From Viola odorata (taxonomy: Eukaryota; Streptophyta; Magnoliopsida; Malpighiales; Violaceae), in assembly GCA_963691705.1 (NCBI GenBank), contig OY829539.1, forward strand, positions 21,002,407 to 21,066,406: a stretch of DNA of 64,000 nucleotides. Reading direction: 5' to 3'. A program made the translations under genes and the position numbers. Under the pieces are notes generated by a model. It did not search any database. It was not told the origin of the DNA and saw nothing but the letters and a program-made list of their open reading frames with translations. Numbering within the stretch: the first letter of the stretch is position 1; every line of letters begins with the position of its first letter. Below, piece after piece: positions 1-12,329 of this stretch.

Positions 1-1262
1 AAAGAAAAAAGAACAAGCATTGAAATTGTATATTAGCTGGTATATACATACTCTGTTTATAAAGTAGGTCAATCGATAGACGATAGTGATGAGAATAAGA
101 GAAAAAAGAAAGAAGAAACATAGAAGTTGCTAGTAAATGCTGAGAAAAGTTCACATATGAAAAGTATCAATCAGAAGAGTCTTTTTTCTTAATGAATTCT
201 TCTAATGACCAAAACAGAGACTATACTTAGTCTCTCACACCAGCCTTTCAAAATATAAAAATTCCAGAAGCTCACAGTTTTTTTTCTTTTTTTTTTAAAG
301 AAAAAACTATTTTCATACACAAACTTAGAAAAGAAAAGACAAATAAAGAAAGAAGAAGAACCTTTAAACGATTAGAAACTTTTCTTCACTTGGAAACATC
401 TGAGAAGTTTCTTATTCATGTAGAAACGAAATGCTCATATTCAATGTTGCGTGAAAATTCCCATCATTTGCTACAAGGAGGCAGGTTCTAAATATTCAAT
501 GGTTTTTTTCTTTCTTTTTTCTTTTTTATAAAAAAACTAAATCAGTGGTTAGATATCATAATACATATATCATGACACTATAAAATGGTGGGATTGATTA
601 CATTTTTTATCAATGTGGTAGATAATTTTGTTTAATTTGACTATTGTGATTTAAATTTTACTTAATATGGTCTATGTGGTATGCTTAATGAGATCTCTTC
701 ATGATCTGCAACCAACTTCGTATTGACGTGTTAGTTAAAATATGACAAAAAATATTAAATATACGGGTTAAATTAAATTGTACATCAAGTGTTTAGGTAT
801 TTACTTGTGGAAAGAAATTAATTTACTTGGTGTCATATTCACACCCTCCCTCTAGTTTATTCTTCGGTACAGCACTATGTTTAGAACTGTTATAAGAAAA
901 TTATGTTTGTGCTAAAGCAACATCTCATTGTCTCGTTTGTCTCAACAATTACTGCGAATCAAATTGCATATGGATGAGTTGAGGTACTAAACATCATAGA
1001 AAAATCAAACATTTTCTCTAAAGATAACCAAAAGTGACTAAGAAACCTTGCATCTCTAGAGGCGGTAAATTTTTGTAACATTCGTGATAGCATGTATTTT
1101 GTATGCGTTTTTCTATCTCTTTTCTGTTCACTTTCGATCTAGATACTACTAATCAGTGTTTGTTTCCTTCCTATTTGTGAATATGGACATTTAGAGGAAC
1201 TTTCACGGGAGTTCATGCTATTAGCAGGATTTTTGGAAGGAAGTCAGCGTCGTGCCCTCGTT
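1..1262. other. AT-rich intergenic DNA, no gene seen
   Basis: No coding region, RNA gene or clear repeat boundary was recognised on either strand. The stretch is rich in A/T runs. Its last eight bases (1255-1262, CCCTCGTT) are the left target-site duplication of the hAT element that follows. Confidence 0.6.
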
Positions 1263-2102
1263 TAGGGGTGAGCGTTCGAATTTTGGATCGGATTCCGACG
1301 AGTTCGGATGGGATAAGTTCGGATTCGAATAATTTCGAATCAAATTTTTTTGAATTTTTTGTCAGCTAATCCAATTCCAATCCGACAAGTTTGGAATCGG
1401 ATCTTTTCGGTCAGATTTTTGGATTTTTTTTCGAATTGGGCTGGGTCGGCCCGGCCCATTACCACTAGACATTGCCCAAGACCCTTAAAGACCCAAAAAT
1501 ACCCATCTCCTTCTCCTTCTTCCCTATCCTCTTCCCCTCTTCCCTCTCTCTCTCCCTAACGGTCACCACTTCTTTTTTCCCTTTCACCTAACCCAAAATC
1601 CAAAACTACAAATCTCCAAAATCAATCCCGTCATCAAAATCCCACAAATTCTTTCTTTTGTTGTTGTTGTTGTTGTTGTTGGTCTCGTCATTTTTTATTT
1701 TGATGGAGAACTCCAGTCGAGATCCGACCCCTACACCTCAAACTTCCCAATTTCACTACCAATTCCTCCACTCCGAGGGGGGAGCGCAGTGGAGCAAGAG
1801 GCGGCCAGGAGCAAACTGCATAAGAGCGAGCAAGCGGGTTCGGAGTCCTTCGGATTTGAGAATTGGAAATTAATGGTTTGGGAAATTCAATTTCAAAACA
1901 TATATTGGATTTGTGTTGTTTTGTGATGAAATTGAAATATGTGTGGTGGATGACCGGAGGGAGTATCATATATCAGAATCCATTGGATTCCGACAATCCG
2001 ACTGTTCGAAATTCAAAAATTTCAGATTGCGACAGCCTCCACCGAAAACTTATCCGACAACCTGCCAGATTGGTCGGATCCACCGATCTGTGCTCAGCCC
2101 TA
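1263..2102. mobile_element. Non-autonomous hAT element with intact 8-bp target duplication
   Basis: The element starts TAGGGGTGAGC and ends GCTCAGCCCTA, an imperfect terminal inverted repeat typical of plant hAT elements. It is flanked by the perfect 8-bp direct repeat CCCTCGTT at 1255-1262 and 2103-2110. The subterminal regions repeat TCGGAT/TTCGAA-type motifs in both orientations, as in other hAT families. At 840 bp it has no transposase reading frame, so it is a deletion derivative or MITE. The short open frames inside it are not genes. It appears to have inserted into an older LTR fragment that continues after 2103. Confidence 0.88.
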
Positions 2103-2726
2103 CCCTCGTTGCCGATCTTCGCAGTCGCTGAGGAGTCCGAGATGGAAATAGAAAGTCTGAAAGAGAAAATTCTGACAGACTCGCGGCTTTCTCTCTCGAA
2201 GCTTCCAGTTCAGCAGTGACGCATTTAAAGTAAACCTAGTTCTATTAGATGTAGGACTTATTGTTTTTCTACTATATATATTAAATCTACTAGGGTTTTA
2301 GACATCTCTCTCTCCCCTCTAGAACTACTCTCGTAGCAACTTTTACTCTCGGCTTGTAACCCTAATTCTAGAGCTTCACTCCAGCCGACATTGGAGAACT
2401 GCAGCCTTGCAGTGTCTCCTCCTTCTTTCTCCCCCCTTAATACTATTTACGTTTTATTTTCATTCATCTCTTGTCTACTTAATTATGCTTTTCTAGTAAA
2501 GGTCATCGAAGGTTGCATGAACCGATTATGACGAAACGGTCTTAATAAATTTCATTGTTTGTATTCGCTTGTCTATTGCATGCTTGTCAATTTGCTTAGG
2601 ATTCTTATCAAGTATACATATTTCCCTAGTCCCTGAGTTCGACCCTATTAGCACTTTACACAATTAATTTTGTGCATTAGGCAATAGGTTTTCTTTACTA
2701 TTTTTGATGACTTCGACAATCGATCA
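2103..2726 (+). repeat. Ty3/gypsy (Athila-like) LTR remnant
   Basis: The layout resembles the LTR of the Athila element at 25820-27394: a TATATATA-like stretch near 2273, a start-of-transcript-like ACCCTAATTCTAGAGC region, a CTAGTAAAGG motif near 2494, then GTTCGACCCT and TTTTGTGCATTAGGCA close to a terminal CGATCA (2721-2726). The outer Athila LTR ends with the same series (GGTTCGACCCTG, TTGTGCATTTAGGCA, GACGATCA). No primer-binding site follows, so this is a fragment or solo LTR. The left end is hidden by the hAT insertion, and no 5-bp target duplication was found. Confidence 0.55.
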
Positions 2727-3489
2727 ATCCGTACCTAAGTACTTGCTATTCGAGCATGAGCACTACGGTGAAACCATTTTTGAACTTTACCTACAGGCTT
2801 ACCATGTATTGCTTGGCGCACCTTAGGCGCGGCCTGGTCTTGGTACATGTGTTCAAACAATATAACAATATGAATAGTTGGTTTATCATAACACCTTTGG
2901 AAAGGAAAAATAATAAATTGAAAGGGTTTCAAATTGGTCAAAAACTAATGTAATTCTATCATATCACCAACCAATAAACTAATTGTAGATAATGGTAAAA
3001 GAGTTGATCCTCAAGGAATGGGCAAGATTTTAGTTAGCCGAGTTGTAAAGAAACAATCAATCGGGGGAGGGGGGTTGTTTGAGATTTTGTGAACAAGAAA
3101 ATAATTAAATTAATTTTGAACTCAAAAGAAAACAAATTTAAAACTTGAGATAAAAATAGAGATGATAAAGACTCCTAACAAAGACCAATTTCAAGTTATA
3201 ATGTCATTGCATTTAAACATTAATTCAATGGTATTTATGTCTGACTTATAGAGCAACTATAGAAATCAAGTACGCTTAGACTTTTTACTTTCCTCCTATA
3301 TCAAATCACTCAAAGAGCAACTCTATTAACGATCCTAACCATTTAGAAACCTTAAGGTACATTTATAAGATTTAACTAAATAGGTGATGGAGAATAGGGA
3401 AAGACTACGTTTGGGCAAGATCTCGGTTTGCTTGCATATTTAATCAAAATTGTTCATTTCTTTTATCTAATAGAATAAGTGTTATACTG
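2727..3489. other. Intergenic DNA with a dispersed repeat near 3240-3375
   Basis: No gene is recognised. The part around 3240-3375, containing TACGCTTAGAC and CCTTAAGGTAC, is similar in order to the reverse complement of 25040-25190. The two are old copies of one dispersed repeat in opposite orientations. Its family could not be identified. Confidence 0.4.
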
Positions 3490-3589
3490 AGTTTGATATG
3501 TTGTTTGCTTGATCCATCTAGCACTTGATTATAGATGGAAATATTTGGAATAACTTTAACCATTCAAATCTAACTGGCGAGATCAGTGA

Positions 3590-4260
3590 GCAGTGGCGCT
3601 GTGTGATGTGGTCGGAGGCGAAGACAGCGGCTAGGAGAGCAGACGGTGTCGTGTAGCGCGGTTGGTTGCGAGATCGACGTGCATCGATGGTTGCAGCTTG
3701 ATAACGGTGGTGACGGTGATGGGTGGCTTGCGAGTGGTTGCGAGATTGAGGAGATGGTGCGGCGGTGGTGACGGTGGTTGGTGTCGCGAAGGATGTGTCG
3801 GGATGGCTGCCGATTTGGTAGTTTCGTGGTTGCAGCTTGATAACGGTGGTGGTTGTGTCGCGGTGGTTGTGTCGCGATGGTTGTGTCGCGGTGGTTGTGT
3901 CGGGATGATCGGGAGGCAGTGTGGTGACGGCCGTGGGAGGTCGTCCGAGTGTTTGGTTGTGTCGGTGGCGTGGGTGTGGTGCGTCAGCCGTGGCGGTGGT
4001 TGTTGATGGCCGGCCATGATGGATGGGTCCGACGGTGGTGTGGTCGGCGACGATGAGAGGAGCGTCGAAGCGAGAGGTTGCCGTGATTGGGGCGGCTGTT
4101 GGCGGTTGGTTCAAAGGGCGAGGAAGACTCACCGGAGATGGAGTAGGGGGCGGCGGTGAAGAGAAGTCCTAAGATCTAGGTGGTTTTTAGGGTTTTGGCG
4201 TTAGGCTGCTAGAGAGTGGCTTGGGCTTGGGCTTGGACTTGGGCTTAGGCTTGAGTGAGG
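3590..4260. other. GC-rich low-complexity block with a 15-bp minisatellite
   Basis: This block is clearly richer in G and C than its surroundings and is built from GGTGGTTG/GTCGCG-type words. About four copies of a roughly 15-bp unit (GTTGTGTCGCGGTG type) lie at 3846-3905, and GGCTTGG repeats follow at 4220-4255. Long open frames exist on both strands (for example 3518-4132, minus), but their Thr/Pro/His-rich translations follow from base composition and match no family I know. Confidence 0.45.
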
Positions 4261-4393
4261 CTTGCGTGTTTTTGGTTCAAATTGTTATTTGGGACCATTT
4301 TTGGGTTTTAGTCGCGATGTAATACGTGTAGTATATTCGAAGGGAGTGACGTGTGAGTCGTTGTCTCTGTCGGTTTAGCCAACTATTTTGGTC

Positions 4394-4480
4394 CGTGTCA
4401 CTTGTACTTGATTCGTGTCCCCTATGGTCATATTTCATGACCCTATTTATATATCTCTGCCTATTAAAAAAAAAAACTTA
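4394..4480 (+). repeat. 3' end of a poly(A)-terminated retroposon (copy 1)
   Basis: A core of about 80 bp ending TATATATCTCTGCCTATT followed by an A11 tract recurs at 15211-15290, also directly before an A11 tract. Two copies sharing a 3' end and a terminal poly(A), with different upstream flanks, are the signature of 5'-truncated LINE or SINE copies. No target duplication could be fixed by eye and no reverse transcriptase frame is present. Confidence 0.55.
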
Positions 4481-5829
4481 GGTTGGCCACACCATGAATC
4501 TAACATGAGCAATAATGGCAAGAAATAAAAAAAATGAAGAAATATAAGTGTATAAATTATAAAGAGCAAGTAGATGTCATAAATGGAATAAATCATAACC
4601 CTTTATTATCTTTGATCTGAATTAGAAGTTTAGCTATACATAATCAACATAATAAAAATCATAAAATGTAATTGCATAAAATTTCTTGTCTCTAGGAAGA
4701 AGACGAAGGGAGGAAGAAGAAAACATAATTCAAAAATCCAAGAGATGAAAGTTCAGAGGTAAAAAGTTAGAGATTAGGTATGGCTTCATCTACGCAAGGA
4801 AATGTTCCCTCAATAAAGGAAAGGGAAGCTTAGCTCATTAGGAGATGGCCATTTTCAAGTCATTGAGAAGATCACAGCAACGCCTACAAGCTTGAACTCC
4901 CAAGTGAGTATGGTTACATTAGTTCTACTTTTAATATTAATGATCTCTCTCTATTTGATATCGGTGATCATGACGGGACATGGATTTGAGGTCGAATACT
5001 CTCAAAGGAGGGAGGGGATGGTACGAGTACAAATGATGACATTCCAATTACTAGAGGTCTCATCACTAGAGATCAAGCAAAACCAATCAATGAAGGCTCT
5101 CCATGGTGATTTAACAAGCTCTTACCAATGAGGAAGCCATAGAGGAGCAGTTATTTGCCTTCAAGCCACAGACTAAGCTTAAATGGAGACCCTTGAAGAC
5201 CAAGAAATCCATCTTCAGGCTATGGCATGGTCAGAGGCTTTGGCTAATAACTAGGCAACTCTCGTGATACGATTCGGCCTCCGTGTGAGTAGGCTAAATC
5301 TATATATAGAGCTTTATAAGGATCTAGCCCGGGAGTTTACTAGACAAACAACAACACAATGACAAGCACAAACGAAGGAAGAAGACGGTACGGATGCGCA
5401 ACGGAATGGAAGCAAAGATGAACAAGGGAAGGAAGAATGTTACCGAGATAAATAAGAAGGGAAAGGTGGAAGGACTTGAGCGCGGTGAAGAATATTGAGA
5501 TGCACGTTGAATACACAGGTAGAGGATGGAAATGGAAATGAACATACACATATATTTCACAAGGATTTCGTTTACAAGAGCGGCTAGCAAATGATTGCAC
5601 ACAAATACAAAGGTTGATGGTTAATGTTTTACTTTCGGAGTATCAAAGTACCATCAAGGCTTAGAAATCCATAAGATGAGTTTAGTGTAATAAATGAGGA
5701 ATTTTCTCTACTCAACAGAATCACTCAAATTTCTAAACTAATAAAAATAGTAGCTAAGTCCGGTATTTATACTAAGTCACAAAAGTAGTTGGTCTTGCAT
5801 GAGGTTTACTCTTGGGCGCGCCCTTCATG
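4481..5829. other. Intergenic, possible gypsy polyprotein tail relic near 5040-5095
   Basis: No intact gene. In one plus frame, 5040-5095 reads IPITRGLITRDQAK, resembling the ITRSRAK-type tail of plant Ty3/gypsy polyproteins, and is followed by stops. This is weak evidence for an old pol relic. The rest, including 5330-5760, shows nothing recognisable. Confidence 0.25.
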
Positions 5830-6700
5830 TAGAAGGTCGTGGTCTTGTTGATGGGATTTAGGCCCAATTGGAGTGGCAAAAGTGACCTTGGCTCGTATTG
5901 GACCCGATTGTGTTCCCGGAAGTTAGTCACACGCCTTCATGGCTTAGGCGGAAATCAGGCGGTAGTTGCTCATGCATGGGTCGTGGTAGGTATGAAGTCT
6001 GTGGGAAGTCTTCGTGGGTTGTTCGGTCAAGGCATGAGTCATGCGTTGGATGTCCCGGACTTCTCCCGATAGCTTGCACAAGGATGTAAGGTTGGCGCTG
6101 GCCTCGCCTTGGTCTCCCGATAGTCTCCCGATAGCTTACACAAGGAATTTAGGGTTGGTGTTGGCTTCGCATATGCCTCTCGATAGGCTCCCGATAGTTT
6201 GTCTGTTTCCCGATAGATTCCCTATAGCTCGCCTGCCCTCCGATAGATTCCCGTTAGCTTGCACGAAGGACTTTGTGCTGGCATTGCTTATGCCTCCTAA
6301 TAGGCTCCCGATAGCTGACATGTTTCCCGATATAGTGCGCGAGCACCATTATGACCTGTTCCTCGACTCTTAGTTGATCTTTGCTCATCTCATGCTCGAA
6401 CCAAAGGGCTAACTTCTTTATTTAGCTTCGTGTGATTGGCTTGTTAGGTCCAGTGTCCTCAGCCTCAAGGTGTGAGGGTTCCATGATCGCATCATCTCGT
6501 ATGGCCGAAGTCCTTGGCCATAACCCATCCTCGACGTTGGCCTGACCGAGCGCATGGCAACAGCCGCTGGCCTGCTTGGCCAAGCGTTGGGCACCGGCTA
6601 CAGTCCTGTCTAGGTGTTGTCCTGGCCATGAGCTAGCTAGCATGGCCCAATGGCAGCAGTAGCACACGAGCCAGCGTGGCACGACTGTGGCTCGAAAGCA
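5830..6700. repeat. GC-richer block with reiterated CCCGATAG words
   Basis: Between about 6060 and 6340 the word CCCGATAG, or one-base variants of it, occurs roughly a dozen times at irregular spacing, usually inside CTCCCGATAGCTTGCAC or GGCTCCCGATAG contexts alternating with GGTTGGTGTTGGC phrases. It looks like a degenerate tandem repeat, perhaps within a retrotransposon LTR or untranslated region. Open frames here are by-products of the repetition. 6430-6700 holds GGCC-rich sequence with no recognisable product. Confidence 0.45.
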
Positions 6701-7242
6701 TCAACAAATGGCCCGGTGGACCGAGACAAATCAAACAAGACACATGACCGGCCATGAGACTCTACCTAATCAAGGAGCTCTCTTTTGAAATTGTAAGGAT
6801 ATTATTATTGCCTAGTATAAATAGATAGAGATGTACTTTTTTAGGTTTTTTTTATTTGATAATTTTGGTGAGTTATTTTCATCTCTCAAAAGCCATAAAA
6901 CCCTTAAATGATCTAGGCCAGGAAGCTTAGTATGGCTAAGTAAAAACATCATTTCCAACTTCTCTTCTAATCATTTGAGTTGTCTTAGATTCCGCCTTAG
7001 GAGAGTTCAAATCAAGTTGAAGGATCCTCAATATCTTGCAACTAGATTGTTCTAGGTTTGCCCTAGAGGGGTTTAGATTAGAGATTTGAGTACCAATTTT
7101 TGCATTTTCTTTTCAAGTTCATGAATGTACTTTCAACCTTGTAAAAACAACTAGATCCTTGTTTGATTTCAAGAAGAGTTTTTGTTTCTAAAAGTTTGGT
7201 TTTCAAAGGATTCTCAATTGCTTTTGAATTCTTGTTCATCTA
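6701..7242. other. Intergenic, LTR-like features only
   Basis: A TATAAATA box near 6817 is followed by T-rich and CTAGATTGTTCTAGG-type sequence reminiscent of an LTR R-U5 region. No ends, primer site or coding sequence could be assigned. Confidence 0.25.
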
Positions 7243-7756
7243 ACTACAAAGTAACAGAAACATATCACTCACATAGGAGGCAAACCATCTAGCAAACAAC
7301 AACTTGCAAGCATTAATTTCTACTACATCATAATATGCACCATATTTATGTTTGCTAATAGAAAAAAAGATTCCGCAGCTTTCTGTTACTTCAATATTAG
7401 GAATATATTTTATCCTTCCAACGGAAAATGATTCAGGGTATCTTTTTATATTTAGATCCACTAATAGCCCCTATCAATTACATTTTTTTCTTCTTCTACC
7501 ATTATCAATAATAAGATCAAAGATAAAAAATGAGTTATAGTGCACTTTGTTAAACTAGATTGTGCAACTATCTGTCACTATAAAGTTTTGGTGTGAGTAG
7601 CACGCGCCTCACCACTAACGTTTGACCATCTTCACCATCTTCACATACTTTGTCTCCATATAGTACTTCACAATACTCTTTGGGATCATATTCATTATTT
7701 TTCTCTTCATCATGTTGTTCAATCGCATTACAAGCCTTTACACCTATGTGCCTCAT
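7243..7756 (-). pseudogene. Ty3/gypsy gag-protease region relic
   Basis: Two minus-strand stretches read like the gag-protease junction of plant Ty3/gypsy polyproteins. At 7568-7756 an acidic segment leads into GQTLVVRRVL, matching the usual LVVRRVL motif. At 7243-7461, LNIKRYPESFSVGRIKY is followed by YYDVVEINACKLLFARWF, matching the canonical CDVV-MDACHLLLGRPW block. The segment between them, where the DGGS-type protease active site should lie, is missing or out of frame. Substitutions (LLFARW instead of LLGRPW) and stops show long decay. Function is inferred from motif order only. Confidence 0.5.
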
Positions 7757-10700
7757 GATCGCATCTATAACACTTAATGGGGACTAGTTTGGTGTATGGA
7801 TTCACTAGAGTACGCCTACTTAGTTCTAACGAGGTAGAAATTAGTCCTGCATTAACTGGGTTATACAAAGCCTAGGTGTACTCGTGATAATAGGAATATT
7901 GATCGTAGTCGATGTGGGGATATTCAGACTTTCAGTGTGGATGACACTTTTTTGGTTCGAGATAGTAACAATAGAGAATTATTCCATATATATTTGGATA
8001 CTGAAAATCAAGTTTCTCAGATTGACAATGATCATTTCTTTCTCTTAATAAATTAGAAAGTTCTCTTTATAGTTATTGAAATTCTAGCTATTTGAACAAT
8101 GTCACCATCAACCACCTTTTCTACTTATCTTCTTTAGTAATTGATCCCACTTTACTAAAGACTCATGCTTTATTTTGAACCAAATCGTTCCCAGCAGAAG
8201 GATACTTATAAACCATAAGAGGTTTTGCTACAGCATGACAGACACTGTAGATTTGGGTACTGAGCCAAAATAGCTGGTGTTTTTCTTTTAATAAGCAGTG
8301 GCTCTTTTTTTTAACTAGTTGACGTCAGTTCTCCTTTTTCTAAAACATTTTTATTTATTAATTTAGTCTCTATTTTTGTTAAATATTTCCAATTAAATAT
8401 TTTCATAATTAATTTAGTCCCGTATTTATAAAAAAAATTATTAATTTTTTTAATATTTAATTTAATTCTTACATTTATAAAAAAAATTCAATCAAACTTA
8501 TTCTCACAATACTGCAAGTCAAACTACAATTTTACGGCCTAGAATTGTCCAACTTTGGTTTTGGTATAATGAGGCAACTGCAACTATTAAGTAGATTTGA
8601 CCTATATATATATATGCCTTAAAATAATGAGAAGGCTATAGAAATATTTAGCTCTATTTATAATATAATTGGTCAACTTAGAAATTCTGTACATACATGC
8701 AAACATGCTAGAAAAACTAAGCATTAATTTAACCCTCCACATTTTTTATTTTATTTTTCTTTAAAAAAAAATTGACCCAACAATTAACCGTGTAGTGTCA
8801 CCACTGTTGATTCCATGTGCTGCACCATATTGTTGAACAACGAACACATGGCTGGACCCTCAATTGTATATATGGTTAACTCTAAGATCGGTCCACATTA
8901 AATAGGTCGGTCCATTTTAAGTCCTCTCTCATTGGTCAATGAAAGAAAATTTAAATACTGGAAATCAAAAGTCTACCTACGATTAACCACTTGTTTGGGC
9001 TCGTAGTTGCGGTGACAAACTATAACGATTTAAAACTATGTTATGCAACCACAATCTAATATATAAGTTATGTTTTAAAAAATTAAGATGGAAGGTCGTT
9101 TTTTTTTTAAATACAGTTTGAAATACATCTTATACTAATTAAAATGACAAATATAATCATAAATATATAGTTGATTTTTTTCTTTTATACAATAACACTA
9201 GCTATAACCATTAAAATAGAGGTGCCGTTTACATTTTTTTATTTTCAATTTATTTAATAAACTGATTAAAAAGATACTTCAAAAAATATTTTCACATAAA
9301 TATTTAAATTGTTAATTAATTAATTATATTTTGTTAATTAATTAATTAATTTACTTTATATTTTAAATTAAAAGTTTTATATGAAAAATCTTACTCTCTA
9401 CAGTAATATTTAAATACATCCTTCATAATATTTATATATATTGAAACCGATACCAGTTGAGAGTGTGTTGGTAAAGAAAGAAAAAGAGAGAAGGAATATG
9501 AATGACATTAGGATGAGGTAACGAGGTATAGGAGGAGGAGAAGGCGGAGAGGCATATATAGGTATACAGCAATATGTCGTTGATATATAGTAGGCGACAG
9601 ACACCGATGTTTTCCTGTAAAAGATGTGGTGGCGAATGCTGATTGGTTGATGATCACCAATCACCATGTTTTCATGCAACAAATAAGGGCCTGTTGTTCT
9701 GCATATGGTCCAAAAAGAAACCCGAAAAGAGCTTCTAACTTTCCTACAAGTCTGTGTCCAACAAAGCCTTTGCTTTGAATAGAAAGTAAGTTAATAACGT
9801 ATATGTAAATATTTTTAATTTTTTACATAATCTGATATTAAATAAATAAAAAACCCATAAAAATGTGAGTAAAAATACTTATTTATCATCATCTTTGATC
9901 TTGTAAAAAAAAAAAAGGAAAGCATGAGTCGCTGCTAAACTAACTAAAATCGACCTTAAAAAATAAAATTTAGAGAATAAATACAAAACCAATAAAACAA
10001 CTGAAAATGAATCCAGCATAAAACCACCATAGAATTAGATATGTTTAATTAATCAGCAAAGTTAATAAATATAGAAGTATTCTCCATTTTATAATTTATA
10101 TATATATATATATGTAAAAACTTTTCTTCTCTTTCAATAACCGATTCTTTCCCACTACGTACTACACTTGCCTTCAACTCTTTCTCTCTCTCCCTGTCAA
10201 AGCACACCCCAACCCAAAAATGTTTTCAGTTTTTTCTGTTATCCCTTTTCGGAAACCAACATTAGAACACTTCATTGGTTTTTTAATTTTCAAAAGTGGA
10301 TATCATAGCATATCATACATAATACAACTGGACCTACGAATCTGGCTCCAATTTCTAGTATTTGTTTTGCTCATACACATCAAATACTTACGTATTACGT
10401 ACGTAATAAACTATCTAAAATTCATCTTTTGATATCAAATTTTAAAATTATACCGATTCATAAACTCATTAAGTCAGGATTGCAATCAGGTTTCTTAATA
10501 CATATGTTGATGCTTGTGATCAATAAGTCATCGGAAATTTGATTAAAGCCTTTTTTTTTTTGAAGATGGCAGTGTACAAGTTACAATTTCTGAATAATAT
10601 ATATATTTTCTTTTTAAAGGATAAGGTGGTGGTGACCATATATATATGTATGTAAGCTAGCTTACTTGCTAATAAAGTCTTGTTGGGGCAGAAATAAGAT

Positions 10701-12329
10701 GAATTGGCAGCTTGAAGTTGAAGCGTAGGCCTTTATATATGTGTGATTGTAATATTATTGTCGTCACATAATATATATTTATTATATAAATATATATATT
10801 TATAAATTAATTATTAATTATTAAAAACTAAAAAGAGGGGTTTAAGAGAGGCGTCTACTGCGTAGATTCAGGGAATGATTCACGTGATCCACTCACTGTT
10901 TTATTTTTAATCCTAAATTATAATGAAGTTTTGATTTTGCTCATCAAATATTCCAGTAGCATTTGTGTGTCTGGTAGTAGCAGCTATCTTGTCCATTTTA
11001 AATCATTGTCCTCTAACACTTATCTCATGCTCATCCCTTAGTCCTTCCCATCCTCGTTTTGTCTCTTCTTACTCATCTTTCTCATAGCTTTAACTTTTAA
11101 AGAATTTAGAAAAAAAATAGCTAACCCATCCACGTTGATGAATTCGAGCTGTTAGATCAGAAAATATTACACAAAATTAGCTAGTGTTTCAGAAATTGAA
11201 CTATAAATTATAAGATGGATATGAGTAATGTTTAAAGTAGATAATCTAGTCAGATCGAATGGTCAATTATAATGATATGGTTCATTTGAAAAATTAGCGG
11301 TTAGTTTAATTAGAAGGTGCATGCTCAATCCAATCAGTGATTTCTAACTTTCAATTTGGATTTTGACTTGAAATTTATATTTTCTTCTCAAAGAACTACT
11401 ACAATGAAAATTTTATATTTATTTATTTTTGTAAGAGAATTACAGATCGTAGTATATTTTAATTAATTTTAAATAAATGAATCTCTAATCCATCTTTATT
11501 CAGGTCAAGTGGCAGGTATACAGTTTGACAATACAATTATACAATTAGATAAATCTAGCTAATCTGTACGTACCTGAAAAAATAATGCAAATGGAATGAT
11601 CAGTTTGTCAAAGAAATCTTGGGTTAGTTCAATAGTGACGAAACATTTTAGTAGTAGCAGATCAGTCTATTATAATTAAGATTAAAGAGCACCAATTTTT
11701 CTTTTATTTAATTAATTACTTCTTAATTTCAAGAGAGAATATTCTTGTTTCCCTTAAATTACTCAAAAAGAGAGGATTTCATTGTTGAGATTAAGAATAA
11801 TACAGATTTAGCGCTCTTCACTACGACTTTCGATTTATGGAGAAATTATTTGTTAGAGTTCGTGGAATAACCCAACGCCGATATAAGATTAGTGATCATA
11901 GTCACAATTGGGAATTATGAATTATAAAAATGTATAAAAATGTCACTATAGACTATAGTAGTATCAAAGAATTAGATTAGATAACCATCTCCATTAATAA
12001 TATTCATGGTATCAGCTGTGATCCTTTTGATATCTGTCAATAAAAATGAAATCCGATCATCAAAAGGAATGTGGTGGACACCATGAATACATACATATAT
12101 AATATGTTAATTATATACATAAATCTTTACAATATGTAGACTTCTACTCAAATCCAATAACTTCTCAAACTATTTAAACCCAAATCACCTAATGGAAGAA
12201 GAAGAAGAAGAAAGACTGATTCCAAAACATTACAGATCCTCATATAACTTAATTGACCTTTTTCTACATAGAAAGATCACAATCCTAATTATATTCTCCA
12301 TTCAAATCAATCAATCAATCAATAATCAA
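7757..12329. other. Long AT-rich intergenic region upstream of nothing recognisable
   Basis: Both strands were read without finding a gene, RNA gene or bounded transposon. The region has simple TA-rich tracts (for example 8602-8612, 10099-10112, 10795-10840) and a (TCAA)n tract at 12305-12330 just beyond the NAC stop codon. The 3' untranslated region of the NAC gene must lie in the last few hundred bases. Confidence 0.5.

Noticed and set aside
2103..2726. Plant gene 5' end with leader and first exon (ACCCTAATTCTAGAGC...)
   Set aside because: The series of motifs matches LTR R-U5 sequence of Athila-type elements, and no coding exon follows.
3518..4132. 204-codon Thr/Pro/His-rich minus-strand frame
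   Set aside because: Low-complexity composition effect of a GGTGGTTG-rich stretch. Overlapping open frames exist on both strands and no domain is visible.
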